Assembly: GCA_964247055.1 (NCBI GenBank)
Contig: OZ176056.1
Span: forward strand, 6,820,001 to 6,884,000
DNA: 64,000 nt
Reading direction: 5' to 3'
From: Paragordius varius
Taxonomy: Eukaryota > Nematomorpha
In this document: positions 1 to 12,589 of the stretch, in pieces
Layout: each line of letters starts with the position of its first letter
How positions within the stretch are numbered: the stretch's first letter is position 1
Translations under genes and position numbers: made by a program
Notes under the pieces: model-generated
Seen by the model: the letters and a program-made list of their open reading frames with translations, nothing else
What the model was told of the DNA's origin: nothing
The model's database searches: none

Positions 1-420
1 ATAAATTATCATTTGCTGCCATAGTATAATATGGCTTATACTTTCAATTTTGAATATATTGGGTTTAACAAATATTCTTATATAAAAAAATTTTAGCATA
101 GGAACTCTTTTTATCATATTTATACTACTCTTGATCTAAATGAGAAATTTACAGGGAAGGGTAATTAAATAAAAATATTAGTCCTTGTATACATATTAAT
201 TATCATGTGTAACGACAATCGCTTTAACAATCATTTATATATTTTAATGTTTTCTACATTTTAGAAGTTACTAGAAATATTATCTAAATTATATCTATCT
301 AAAACTAACGACACCTCAAATATTGGGTAAACACATAAATAATAAATTAAAACATCAATATAAATTGTGTTTGAAACAGCATATAAAATTTTAAACAGTA
401 AACAAATTCAGTAAAATTAT
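1..420. other. AT-rich DNA, nothing recognised
   Basis: I see no coding stretch, RNA gene or repeat here apart from AT-rich simple sequence running up to the tandem array that follows. Confidence 0.5.
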
Positions 421-423
421 CCG

Positions 424-900
424 TTTATACCGAGAAAATTTGGCGGTTTATGAGTATCTAAACTCGATTTTACTTTAACAAAACAGTTACAGTCGAAATT
501 ACAGTGCCTACTAGGCTACAATCATATCATTAACAAATAATAAATCCATTTTATTATCAATCAAGCTCTCACCTTTGCTCCTTATATACCGAGAAAATTT
601 GGCGGTTTATAAGTATCGGTATATAGTCGAGTTTAGTTAAACGTTTAAATTACAGTGTATACCCTGTTAAAATCATCTCTTAAGAGTTAGCAAATCGATG
701 ATTTCATTATCAATCACCCTCTCACTTTGGCTCCTTATATACTGAGAAAATTTGGCGGTTTATGAGTACCGGTATAAAGTCGAGCTTTATTAACTGATCA
801 GATAATGATATTAAAATTACAGTGCATACCCTGCTAATCTTAAATACCTAATAAAAGATAAAGCTAGCACCTCCCTTACATAATTAATCAAGTATTTTAC
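424..900. repeat. Tandem repeat, three ~155-bp units
   Basis: Three imperfect copies start near 424, 581 and 734. Each opens with the motif GAGAAAATTTGGCGGTTTAT, followed by an AGTATC/AGTACC box, an 'AATTACAGTG' box about 70 bp later, and a 'CAATCA..CTCTCAC' box near the end. The third copy decays toward 890. No coding potential is seen. It looks like a short satellite-type array, or the internal repeats of an unrecognised element. Confidence 0.85.
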
Positions 901-1337
901 TACCATTTCCTTATCAAATTATGGCTACTAAGAGTATTGGTATAGGGTCTAAGCATATAGCACTGAGTTCGTCTTATTTTTATGGATTTATGAAAATTGT
1001 TTCGAAGTATTTTTCACCACCACACATATTAACTCTCGGTGTTTCATCTAACTATGCCCATATCAATATATCATCATTTTGTGATGACGAGATTTATGAG
1101 AAGAAAATATTTAGCAAAGAGGTTTATTATATAGTTTAATTGATAAAAATTATTTATTTCTATAGAAATAATTATTGCAAAAATAATATTTATTGATAAA
1201 TTTATTAGTATGCTTTGTGATGAAACCGAGATTAAATTTAAGCCGTGAGTCCCAAAAAAACTATTATAAAATCAACTGTGCTAGTAAATCAAATATATAA
1301 TATTAAATGAAATAAAAGCTAAACTTTAAACAAAGTA

Positions 1338-1609
1338 CAGTAAAAATTGAAATTATACGGACAAAACGTTAAAATTTAAAGACAAATATTTTTTTCTAAA
1401 TGACCATACTTTTTTATTTATTTGAATAAAACTTAACGTTTGAAATTGCAGAGTATGATGAGATTTATATTGGTACTACAATCAATTATATAATTTATAA
1501 ATTAATATTTTTAGGAAAAATTAAGGTATAAAAAGTATGGTTGTCTTTTGATAAAAATATTTATCTTTATATTTTTTGGATTTGTCCATATAATATCTAT
1601 TTTTACTCT
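1338..1609. mobile_element. MITE family B, copy 1
   Basis: This is a short non-coding element with long inverted ends. The left arm begins CAGTAAAAATTGAAATTATA and continues through a GGACAAAACGTTAAAA box and an AGACAAATATTTTTT box. The right arm repeats these reversed (GTATGGTTGTCTTTT, TTTGTCCATATAAT, ATTTTTACTC). Related copies lie at 15870-16121 and 28140-28419, with a half copy near 2712-2765. It encodes nothing and was presumably moved by a transposase made elsewhere. Confidence 0.85.
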
Positions 1610-1782
1610 ATTTTAGTTTTTTTATATAATAAAATGATTTTTAATATCACAACAAGCCTGCTATTTATTTAAACGGGAGTTTCCGAATTCGGTATGTGTA
1701 ATATAATACTAGGTTAATATTCGGCCAGCTATATAAAATATGGGGCAATTTACACAGTTAATTTTTTTTGTTAATTTGAGAT

Positions 1783-2074
1783 ATACCATTTACATCTAAT
1801 TCCCCCTTGAACAATTCAATTTCACCCTAAAAATAAACTATACGTTTTCGGGCTAATATAACTCATTATTAATATGGCATAGTTTATTATTTTTTCAGTA
1901 TTAATTTTATAAACGAAATTTCATTTTTTAAAAATATACAAAAATATGGGTAATTTTTATTCTTAAAAAACACATAATTTATTTTAGGGGGAATTTGAAT
2001 CGTTCGAGGGTGAATTGGAATGTTCAAGGGTGAATTTGAATTGTTTAAGGGTGGATTTGAATTGTAAATGGTTT
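1783..2074. mobile_element. Foldback MITE family C, copy 1
   Basis: It begins ATACCATTTACA and ends with the inverse. Just inside the ends are 21-bp units of the type TTGAACAATTCAAATTCACCC, about four on the right arm (1986-2065) and one or two on the left. The central core ('TTTATTATTTTTTCAGTATT') is shared with copies at 10349, 17287 and 24672. It is non-coding. Confidence 0.85.
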
Positions 2075-3685
2075 ATTAGCCATGCTTAAATTAATTTATA
2101 ATAGTTTTTTTCCCGTTCGTTGAAAATTTATGAAAAGATAATTGCAAAAACCAAACTGTTTCAGTAATATTCAATATATAAGGTTTATATATGAAAGAAT
2201 TCATATTACTTTTTACTACAGTTTCGAAAATCAAAAATTATAAACTTTGGTATATGTTGCCATATAAAGCCACCTACGAAAAAAATCGGGTGCATAAAAC
2301 ACAGTTTAAATAATTAAAAATTTTTGCAAGGCGAATAAATAAATACTATTTTAAGTAAATAAACGCTTATTAAAGTGTCTAATTTTTATTAAATGTATAA
2401 TTATTATCATTAAAATAATATTTCCCAAAGGATACAAAAATACGTATTTATAAATCTTAATTTTTTATACCGTAAAAAAATAATTGATGCCAACCACATA
2501 ATCACAAAAACGGGTGCTATAAAAAATCAGGTTAAAATGTGCTTAGAAAAAATTAGAATTTATACTTTTAATTTTGGGCTTTAGTCATTTGAAAAATAAA
2601 CTTTTGACTTTTTTGGTAACTGCGCCAAATCTAAATTCTCAAAATTGGCCCCATAGTAAATAAAATTTTTGGTTGGCACTAAACAATTCTTTCCGAAAAT
2701 TTATTAAATAGGGTAAAAACTAAAATTACAGACAAAACGTAAAAACATAAAGACAAATATTCTTTCATAGAAAACGCGTACTTATTGGAATCTAAATATT
2801 TTTTACATAAATTAATTACATTGTTAAATTGTTATATTCAGGAGTGTATTGAATTTTTCAGGGCTCTGGGTTTAAATGATATATGTGGATATAATATCCA
2901 ACGTATAAATAAATATTTGTATGGATGTGTTGATAAAAATGAGGTCGTGCAATAATGATCTAACTTATCCATAGATTGCAATTTTTAAATTTTTGAGTTC
3001 TGCCAAGGTTGTATTGGTTCTCTATAGAAAATTGTCTATCTACATTTTAAGACTGACCTTGCCCAACATCTAGGACTTTTCCAGTGAGTATGGTAATGTT
3101 GCCAAAGTCAGGTAGTATGGTGCGGATGGACATGCAAGGACATTTCAGAATGAATGATTTCATTTAAAGTTGTATGACCATTTTATTTGAAGAATTTTTC
3201 TCCTAATTTAAAAGAATTCATTATCCCTTTGTCAGATATTTTAGGGTCCATCCTTCACACCCTTTAAAAAATCTATGGAAAATTGGCAAGACGCAGACAT
3301 CATGGGATTTTCAAATTTTATGCGATAAAAATTCCTCGTTTGATCTGAGGAGTACAATATTATCGTCACGCATTAAAGTTTTGAGGGATGTGTAGTTTTT
3401 TACGATAGCTATAAATTGCACGTTGATTTTTACTGAATAATCGCCAACTTTCAAATCAATTTGCAATATTTTTGTTTTTGAGATATTTATGTGTAGACCA
3501 TATTTTTGACACTCATTTAAATGTTGCGATATTAGCGATAATGAGTTTGGGTTACTGAAAAAACCGTAATTTGCATATAGAAGTTAGATCATAACCTTCG
3601 ACGTGCTAGCCGACGTATCGGGTAAGTTTCTCATTGATATTTAAATAGATTGGAAACACAGCCTTGAGATAACACCATATTCACC
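2075..3685. other. Intergenic, degenerate repeats
   Basis: No supportable gene. It holds a half copy of MITE family B around 2712-2765 and otherwise AT-rich sequence without a convincing reading frame. Confidence 0.45.
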
Positions 3686-3739
3686 CATTGGCGTACCGAA
3701 CATTTTGGGCGCCCGGGGCATACAACTTTTATGGCGATC

Positions 3740-3753
3740 CCCCCCCCCCCCCC
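3740..3753. repeat. Poly-C tract
   Basis: A run of about 14 C lies just inside the left end of the hAT-like element. It may be prone to length error. Confidence 0.9.
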
Positions 3754-5363
3754 TTCTTTTTTTAAAGCCAATAAAACATTGCAACCTAACCATAGATATG
3801 ACAGACAGTCATATATATATTAAATCTCTAATATATATATAAAACTAAATTTATTCATATTCAAATACATACATGTAAATATTCTAATAAATTCTATAAT
3901 ATGGTAATTTATATAAAAATAGTATTTCGTTGCATATATTGAATTGATCTTATGATAATGGCGAACAATAATGATAAAGAAATAATTGTAAATCTAGGCG
4001 AATTTGACTATACAGTTTTTAACGGAATTAAATTTTATGACAATTTATGTATATGTTAAAATTAATTTCTTTGCTGAATGACCTTTCACTACTAGAGAAT
4101 GACGTTGAAATAGTTAAAAGTGTTTGCGTGCAACCCTTAAATTAGGAAACACATCTTCGCCGTATGAAATTATAGAGGTTAAGAGTTCTAACGGAATTTT
4201 AATTCGAGATCTTTTCGACTTTGGAGTAACATCTTACAATCACAAATTTCTATAAAAAGATCTGTTCCATTAAAATCTGTATTGTAAAATTCGCCTTTAG
4301 ATTTGCAATTATTTTTTAAATCATTATTGTTATTGTTTTTTCAATAATTTTTCAAACTGAGTTACAACCTTTAGTAAAGCTAAGAGGTTTCCAGGATTTG
4401 GTGCTGAGGCATTTAGTTACATTAACTTTCAACATGTCCTCGATAAGGAATTTGGGTGATTGAAAATTTTATGCAGGCCAATATTCGATGTAAAATATTT
4501 CGCTATCGATCCTTTTCCGATTATGTGGCTTCTAGAGCAGAATCAATTCCTGTTTTAATTATTAATCTTCCTTCTGCCTCTTTCCAAGTAGTAGATGCTT
4601 TCCGAAGATTGAGGCTATTTTCATTATATATAAATTTATCCTTTTTCCTCTATTAAAACCATGCGTAGTTATAAAAGATGATGGTAAAGAATTAGATCGT
4701 TCAAAAAGTGGGCAATAAAAACAATATGCAAATCTGTTCTGGTGAAATTAAATTCAAATCATTCTTTTTTACCGATATGTCCAAACCAAGATTGTGGCGT
4801 TGGAAGATGATTTTTTGTTTAAAGAAATTGCATTTTTAAAATCCTTGAGACAAATAATTATTTCTGTGCGAAGTTGATTAGATATTACGGGAATAAAGTG
4901 TTAATAAAAAATTTTAAAAAGGCAACATCAATAAACTCTAAGGGGATAGCACTTGGAATTACTAATGGTATATTTGTAGTTTTATCATCTCTATTTATTG
5001 ATTTAATAACTAGGGTTTCAGGTGTATTAAGTTATTATTATTAAGTGGGACCGTTATGGTGGAGTCGTATAAATTTTTTACTTTATGGTCAGATATTTTC
5101 GTTAAATATGATTTCAAACTCATTCGCATTTTATATGTATTATGCTCTTCCCGGAATTCACGTTTCCTATTTGCATAACCGCTGAGTTTAGGCATTGATA
5201 TCTGATGAAAGTGAAAGTAATTATAAAAAACAATATTAATAACAAAACCTACCTTGTTAGAGATGGAATGATCTTGGGGATTTAAATAAATAAAATTGGG
5301 TTTTCAAATTGAATATGATTAACACTTTGATACAACACATTATTTCGTCCTTCGATTTAAATT

Positions 5364-5868
5364 AGGGTAGTTTTATATCCCATGCCTGTTTAAATTTATA
5401 TATTTAAAAAATATGAATGGAATCGAAACCATGGCAAAATTTCGCACCCATATAACATTAAGGAATCGAAATATATAAAAAAAATTATTCAAAAATACTT
5501 GATATTACTTATTTTAATGTACCCAAAGGAAAAAATTTATCAACGTAACATATGTGAATTTGCTAACTTGAAAAATAATACAAAAAAAACCTCTTTTTTT
5601 ATTTCTATCAATGTTAAAAATTTAAATAAAAAATTAGCTTTGATTTTAATGTTAGAATCAAATAAACACGATATTTTGCGAAAATTTTGTAAAATAAAAT
5701 GGCTTCGTAGTAGTTTGAAATGGAACTTTTCAAAACAAAATTTTATTTAGTTATTTAGGCTTTTTTATATAAATTTTATTAGGATAGAAGCAGACATTTA
5801 AATTGGGACCGTTTCCTTCAGTAGTTTTTAAAAATGTTAATTTAAATTTAGTGGTATTTAGATACCCC
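5364..5868. mobile_element. MITE family J (GGGTAGTTTTATATCCC ends)
   Basis: The left end reads GGGTAGTTTTATATCCCA and the right end TTTAGATACCCC in inverse form. An inverted homologous copy lies in the IBA57 intron at about 62060-62526 (shared boxes include TTCAAAAATACTTGATATT and CCATGGCAA). The short open frame at 5499-5750 lies inside it, is not conserved in the other copy, and is not a gene. Confidence 0.75.
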
Positions 5869-6316
5869 AATTTAAATCTGAGGGTTAAAAAAAATCCAAT
5901 TAAAAATTATAAAAATAAGAGATAAGGTTTTGAACAGAGAGAAAAGTTAAAATAATTTAATTAAAGGTATTAAAAGAATTAACAATATGTCCGTGATAAA
6001 GAAACTTTTTTAAGTAAAAAAAATAGTTTGCACATGTTTTAGGGAATACCTACATGAAAGTTGTTTTTTGCATAATTGCTCTTGATCTCATTGATATATT
6101 TATATTTTAGGGATTATTACGTAAATTGCTGAAAAATCTTACTTGAAAGTTGTTATTATTTTTGCATAAAATAAATTTAATTAAAAAAATATTTAGGCGT
6201 CCCTAAATAACGGGGGCATGATGCACCCGCTTGCCACCCCATCGGTACGCCACTGATTAATCTCAATACCTAATTTATTTGGGAAACAATTTAGTTCCAT
6301 ATGTGTACTTTTATAA

Positions 6317-9300
6317 ATGTCAACTGTAACACACATGAGCCACTTTGAATCAAGCGGAGACAATTTTAAGCACCATAATGAGGTTTTATCAAATAAAATA
6401 TCCGATTTTTGTGAATTTGCTCAATCAGATAAGCTTAGCCTTGAAAATTACAATCAGTTTATTTTATCAATCATATCAGCTAAAGAATTATACACATTTT
6501 TTCCCATCTTAAATATAAAAAATGTGATAACTTTGGGTAATACCAATGATCTAAAACCATACTTTAATCTCTTACAAATATTTGCTTTTAAGGATTATGC
6601 CTACTATTTAGGTTAATTTTTTATTTATGTATAGAAAATAAAGAGGGCCTTAACCTCCCATTACTTGATAATGTTCAAACTCACAAATTGCAATTACTTA
6701 GTTTGTTAACATTTGCAAAATTTAACAAAGTACATATTTTTTTATATTTTTCAGACGTTTTCTTTGACATCTCTACAAAATTATTTGAGACTAACTCACC
6801 CAAATGATGTAGAACATTTATGTACCCATGCCATAGAATTAGGTCTTTTGCAAGGAAAAATTGATCAAATTTCACAAATTGTCACAATATCTTGGGCTCA
6901 AAGCCGTGATATTGTGTTTTTTCCTAATGAAAACTATACTAATTCTGAAACCGTCCCCACATTAAATATTCCAGAAAATTCCGAATCTCATGAATATTTA
7001 ACACCCCCAACTATGCCAGATATTTTAAACAAGCTTGAAAATTGGTGCGTAATTGATAGTATTTGATAATATAATACAGAACATCTTTTTTTTTATAAAA
7101 TCAGTAACGATCGAAAATATTAATTTGGATTAAGCGTTGTTCTCTTTACGATAATATGTTTTAATATTATTTAAATTTCTTCTGATATTCCAACGATATC
7201 AGGCCATTTACTAAATTCCAATTTATAGCTTTTTCGGTGCATTGATTTTAAAAATATTTTATTAAATTTTCATTTTAAACTACTTTTACCGCCAAATAAT
7301 TTCCATCTTTTTTGAAATAGTACTTGCAAATCATGTTCATTTTATAGCCTCTTTTGTTCAACAGTAAGGAGTTAAATTGTATTTAGAGTACTTTTTGGGG
7401 TAGTTGTATATCCTAGAGTGTAAAATTTAAATATCTTAAAAAGTAATTAAAGTAAATGTTTTTTAGTCTTGTCTATAGTGATGAAAAGTAAATTATGTTG
7501 TTTAAATACGTCGCTAGAAGAGAATATTTTCTATAAGACATTAGGAATTACTTTAAAAGTAACTTATATACCTGAATGTATAATAGTTACTTCATATGAT
7601 TATCAATATTATATAAAGGTGTATTAATAATGGGTAGAATAGTATTTTATTTTAAATTTTCGTTTCCATCTTTAATGTCCCGCTTTATCGCCTATCTAAA
7701 AAGAAAAATTATGAAAAGAACATATAGGAGATTAAAATTTAGATAATGTTTGTTTTTACATTGTTTAGTATAACATAAATGTTTAAGTTTTAGATATTTT
7801 TACTTTTGAGAAAATACTGAGTACGATATTAACCGAAAAGCTTATTTTTTATTACTTCTCAGGAAATAACCAAAAAGGATAAGAAAATAAACTGGAAATT
7901 CACATGCTACAACCCAAATTTTTATTTAAATTAATTACCTATTTTATTACTCACACCTTTTCATCATATTCAATTGAACTTTACACTTTTTTTTACTTTT
8001 TATTGGCTCAAAAATATATACCACGTGTATATTACTAAATAAAATTAAATGGTTGATTAAATTTTTAAATTAAATACTCCTGATTGTGGGAAAATTTGTG
8101 ATATTTATTAAATAATTTTTTTACCATAATATTAGCGACATATTTACCAAATTAATATAAATATAATGTTGAAATTATAATTAATCAAATATAATTTTAA
8201 AATATTTTCATTACAATATAAACCCCTTCAAAATTCACCCAATTATTAATATATAAAAAACTTTTGTAATGTTGATTAAAATTAATCTTATGTTTAATAT
8301 GACATAAAGGTAAACAAAAATTATTAAATATCCATTTTTATTAGAAAGCGTTTTTTTGATGTATGATAAATGTTTATTTTAACACTATTTTAATTAATTA
8401 TTAAATTTAATTATATAATATATCATTCAAATTTATCTTGCATTAGGTATGAAAATAATGCTATACTTGTCGATATCCTTGAACGTGAAATCAGGCAACT
8501 GCATGAGAAAAGGATTGAGAAACAACAAATTCAAAAACTTAAAGTATTTTCCAATTTTTTATTTTTTTTTTTAATCTTTCCATTTTTTGCATATATTTTG
8601 CTAAAAAATATTATTTTGTCGTAAGATGGATTACCTCAAAAAACTTGAGGAAAAATGTAGTAATTCAGATATCCTGAGTCCAGAACGTAACATGACGACA
8701 GTCATGTCAAATAATGGGACATCCACCAATAATTTTTTGCTTGATACAAAAAACGTTATGAATAATGTCTATCCCAAAAATATGATAATGTTTAATCACC
8801 TAAATAACAGTATTAATCCAAATTCCAACAACCTTATCTCAAGCAATAGTGGGTATCAAAAAGATTTTACCAATCAAACACATAATCCTTTGCTTAATAA
8901 TAATAATCATAGGGAAAAATTTACGAAATTTATGTCAAATCTATTTGTAAATAATACTAATATGGTAACTAATACTAACTCACCAAACAACATAATTGAA
9001 AATGAGAAGACAAATAACTTGGAAAATAATACTATAGCACGGCAAACAGCCACCACCTCTAAAATTGTGGGAAATGATCCTATATCGGGTATTTTTATAA
9101 AGACACATAGCAAAGGCTTAAACTTTTTTTAAAGGATATTTTATTGTATGAGTTTTGACTTGATGAGTCGAGATAGGTAGGTTCTGTTAAGGTTAAACGG
9201 TCTGGTAATTTAAACATTTGCAACCAAGAGCTGTTTTTTGCATTGCAATTGTTAAATAGGATTAAATATTCAGGGCTATGAATGTTGGATAAAAAGTAAA

Positions 9301-11585
9301 ACATAAATATTATGGTATTGCTAGTTAATTCATTTTAAAATATAAACAGATGACATTACCGATGTTTGTTCCAATGTACTATTGAATTTGTGGCAAAAAT
9401 AAGAATATGTTAGATAAGTTTAGGCCATCGTCACGATTGAGTTGTGATTTATCTTTTAATATCCATATTGATTTTCTTTTTAGCCGTTTTTGGGACGTTG
9501 AATAATGTTATTAACTGTGACTTTGGGTATTTGGATATTTTAAATTATCTTACATGCATATTTGCAAAGCTCAGAATGGGTTTGTTGTTTTTAATGAATT
9601 TACTATGCTTCTTTAATTTAGTTTTATACTCGTTCGAATTCACCTATGTTTATTTAATTGCATGGGCAAGTTATTTAATTAACACAAAATTAAACTTCCA
9701 GAACTGCTCAAAAAAACTAAAGTTTGCATGATTAAAACAGCAGCTAATTAATTTAAACTAATTCAGGGCTAATATTATAGTTGATCATTAACGACAGGAG
9801 GTGTGCTCTATATTCGTTTATTTTTAGCAGTTTTATTTTGGTTTGTGGCCATCACTTACATTTTTTCTTGGATCGTTTTGTTTTATCTTTCATCCATTTT
9901 AATTACTCATGCTAATTTTATTTTACCATTTTAAGGGATATTTAATGTTGATAATCAAATTTATAATTCATAAGACATGCTAAAAGTTTGTAAATTTTAA
10001 TTATATAGGCACCTCTAGTGATAATAACATAGAGTTTTCCAATGGAATGCCTCACATTAATGGGACGGAAACGCCATCAATTTCAATGGATCAGGCTCTT
10101 GACCTGGGCGAAATCTCCACAAATATTTCAGCTGAAAACCGCCATATCAATCTTTCTAACAATTATTATAATAATGTTATTTCGGAGCCACAACCATCTG
10201 ACACCATGAATGGAAGTTCTGTGGTAAACCAAATTTATAATTGCATTTGATTAAATTTCAACAAGAATATTTTATATTTATTGTTCAAATTTTGTCACCA
10301 CGACAATATTTGAGCAAATTCACATTTTAAAGAATTTTAACATGTGATATACCATTTACAGTTTAAATTCACCCTAAAAATCAATTATGTCTTTTCGAAC
10401 TAATATAACTCCTTATTTATGGCATCGTTTATTATTTTTTCAGTATAATTTGAATTTAAAACAAAATTTTATTTTTTAAAAATATATAAAAATATAGATT
10501 ATATTTAATCTTAAAAAATATATAATTTATTTGAGAGTGAATTCGAATTGTTGGAGGGTGACTGAATTCTTTAAGGGTGAATTTTAATTGTAAATGGTAT
10601 AATTAGCTTCTTAATTTATGTAAAAAAGGAAATAATTTTTAGCGCAAAAAAACAAAATATAGTTTTTTAATATTTGTTACCTATCTTTATAATTTTTATC
10701 TCATTAGCCAAATATCACATTTAGATTATAACAATATTTTTGGATAAATCTATAAAATGGTTTTTATATTTTAATTATTGTAGACTCTTGAAACAAACGA
10801 TTTACATCTTGATTCTAATAATTTTATTAATAATAATGATAACTTGTCGACAAATTCTTGCCATACAACACCCAAAAAAAGTAATATGGTCAACAATAGC
10901 GATACTATAACATCAACTTCGCCCACAAGCCCTTGTACCTCTACAAATTTTAAGCGAGCTAATAAGCTTAAAACTAGGTTATTTATTTCAATAAAATAAT
11001 TATAAATATTTAATCATTGTTTTTATTGCCGTTTTTAATTTTTAATATTATTTTTATTGTTCAATCAATCCAAAGTCATAACGATATTTCCTTAAAATAT
11101 AATTTTGTAATACCTTAAAAATTTGCATAAATACTCGTTTCTTTAATCTGTTGTAAAAGGGTTATGGAAATTAAACTGGTGTAAATTAATTTAAATGTGG
11201 AAAAATCATTTTAATTAATAGACAACCATATATTTTACACAATTGATTAACTTTATATATAACCTATTGTTTTTGCTTGCAAAATAAGGAGTATACATAA
11301 TAGATTAAATATATTTATATTTAAAAAATTGTAGTTATATACATTATGTTAAAAATCAAAGTTTAAAAAGTATGGTATTGGGTATTTTTTAAAACATTTA
11401 TCGTATTATTTTATTATAAGTTTTGTTTCATAATTTTTATTGTAATATTGATGTATGTTAAAATTAATTGTTTTTATTGAATTTTACATATATATTTTAT
11501 ATTTAGTTTGAAAGACAGTGCTACCAAATTATTTCAGAAAAGCCCATCCTTGAATACATCCCCCAATTCAACAACCGAAAAATAA
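6317..11585 (+). CDS. CSN7: COP9 signalosome complex subunit 7 (PCI domain) with a long Asn-rich tail
   Basis: CSN7 is a scaffold subunit of the COP9 signalosome, the complex that removes NEDD8 from cullin-RING ubiquitin ligases. Exons are 6317-6611, 6635-6729, 6755-7048, 8447-8543, 8626-9088, 10009-10223, 10784-10977 and 11507-11585 (TAA). The PCI and winged-helix part matches animal CSN7 in order: LLQIFAFKDYAYYL, a helix ending LLTFAKFN, then LGLLQGKIDQ, SRDI and LENWC, followed by the C-terminal helix (DILEREIRQLHEKRIEKQ, then MDYLKKLEEK). All junctions keep phase except between LENWC and the helix exon, where a mini-exon of roughly 18 codons must exist between 7049 and 8446 and was not found. 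Introns 1 and 2 are 23 and 25 bases. About 300 extra residues rich in Asn, Ser and Thr follow, whereas CSN7 is usually about 270 residues in total. The ATG at 6317 starts the conserved N-terminal block. Confidence 0.88.
7397..7600. mobile_element. Partial MITE of the GGGTAGTT...TATATCC family
   Basis: It begins GGGGTAGTTGTATATCCTAG and continues with TTTAAATATCTTAAAA, matching the left ends at 60956 and 63585. The far end is not clear. It lies in the long CSN7 intron. Confidence 0.5.
10349..10600. mobile_element. Foldback MITE family C, copy 2 (inside a CSN7 intron)
   Basis: The ends are ATACCATTTACA and the inverse TGTAAATGGTAT? (here TTGTAAATGGTAT). The core is the same as in copy 1. On the right are 21-bp units of the form GAATTGTTGGAGGGTGA. 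It occupies about half of the 560-bp intron 10224-10783. Confidence 0.85.
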
Positions 11586-12089
11586 GGGACGAATAATTTT
11601 TATTTAAAAATGTTTTTGAGTTTCCTTAAACATTTGTTTCAGTTTTACTTTATTTATTATTTAAATTTGCGCATTTTCTTGCCATAACAAAATAATAAAT
11701 TTGGGTATTGTTCATATATTGAATCATTATACTAAGCGTATGGATTTAGCAATATTTATTCAATTGTAATTTTTTGTTAATTGAAAATAATATACACTTT
11801 AAAACGTTGGGTGTAAATTAAACATTTAAAATGGTATAGTTATTCAAAGCTATTTGATTTAATTGGGTTTAATCTAGAAATGCTATAAATTCCGTATCAC
11901 CTGCAATAGATAGAAAAGTATTTTATGTTGGAGGCATACTCTAACATAGGGTGTCGCCCTAATCAAGTGCTGTATGTTAATAAAACTCAATAAAATTGCT
12001 TTTAAATGTGATATAGTAATATATTTTGATTTTGCTATCTGATTATAAACTTTTTAAATTGTTTTTTTGGTGAACTATGGAGATTTAAT

Positions 12090-12272
12090 TTTATTATTGA
12101 ATCCATATGGTCTCATAAGCTTCCCGAATATTTCTATGACTTAAAAAAGCCTGATGCGCTAAAAGTTTTTTTAATTGATAATACAGGTCTTATAGCTTAT
12201 CCAAAAACTCGTCACGCTATGTATGGTGCAGCCTTATCAAGCGGATGGCGCCCTACCGAGCCGCTAATATAA
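12090..12272 (+). other. Unidentified coding-like stretch, 60 codons to a stop
   Basis: This frame has no ATG at its left edge. It reads like real protein (… IWSHKLPEYFYDLKKPDALK …, then LIAYPKTRHAMYGAALSSGW) and its base composition is less AT-rich than the surroundings. No splice acceptor of good quality precedes it. It may be the end of a host gene or a relic of a mobile element. I do not recognise the family. Confidence 0.35.
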
Positions 12273-12589
12273 AAAAGCGCTCAATTAAAATTTTGCCTTT
12301 CTACGGGGAGGACTGGACACCGTCAATGATTTTATGTGGTCTAATAACTTGGGCTAAATATTAAGTCAAGAATTTATTTGTGGGGATTAGTTTTCCTGCA
12401 AATGGGCTGAACACATAACCAGAGAGGCTAGCTCAAAGTATTGAGCCAACTATGTTTGGCGTGCGTAAAAAATGTTAAACATGCATATTGGGGGTTTCTC
12501 TTTGTTTCAACTCCTTAGTATTTTACTAATTGGGACTTAACTAAGAGGTTAATAAAAAAAGCTGCCTGACTATTGATAATAACTTTTAA

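Larger units (their letters stand above)
3686..6255. mobile_element. Degenerate hAT-like DNA transposon
   Basis: The ends are inverted versions of one another: CATTGGCGTACCGA on the left, and TCGGTACGCCACTG on the right, which reads CAGTGGCGTACCGA on the other strand. CAGTGGCGTA-type termini are typical of animal hAT elements. The interior is AT-rich with only short broken frames (for example 4456-4656), and a separate MITE lies inside at 5364-5868. I could not find a clean 8-bp target duplication. The superfamily call rests on the termini alone. Confidence 0.5.

Noticed and set aside
921-1139. 72-codon open frame after the tandem repeat
   Set aside because: Starts with ATG but composition is like AT-rich noise, no splice partners or family were recognised, and it directly follows a repeat array.
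9444-9731. Hydrophobic 95-codon frame within a CSN7 intron
   Set aside because: Opens with GTG, is rich in Leu/Phe as expected from T-rich DNA, and has no supporting exon. A nested gene cannot be excluded.
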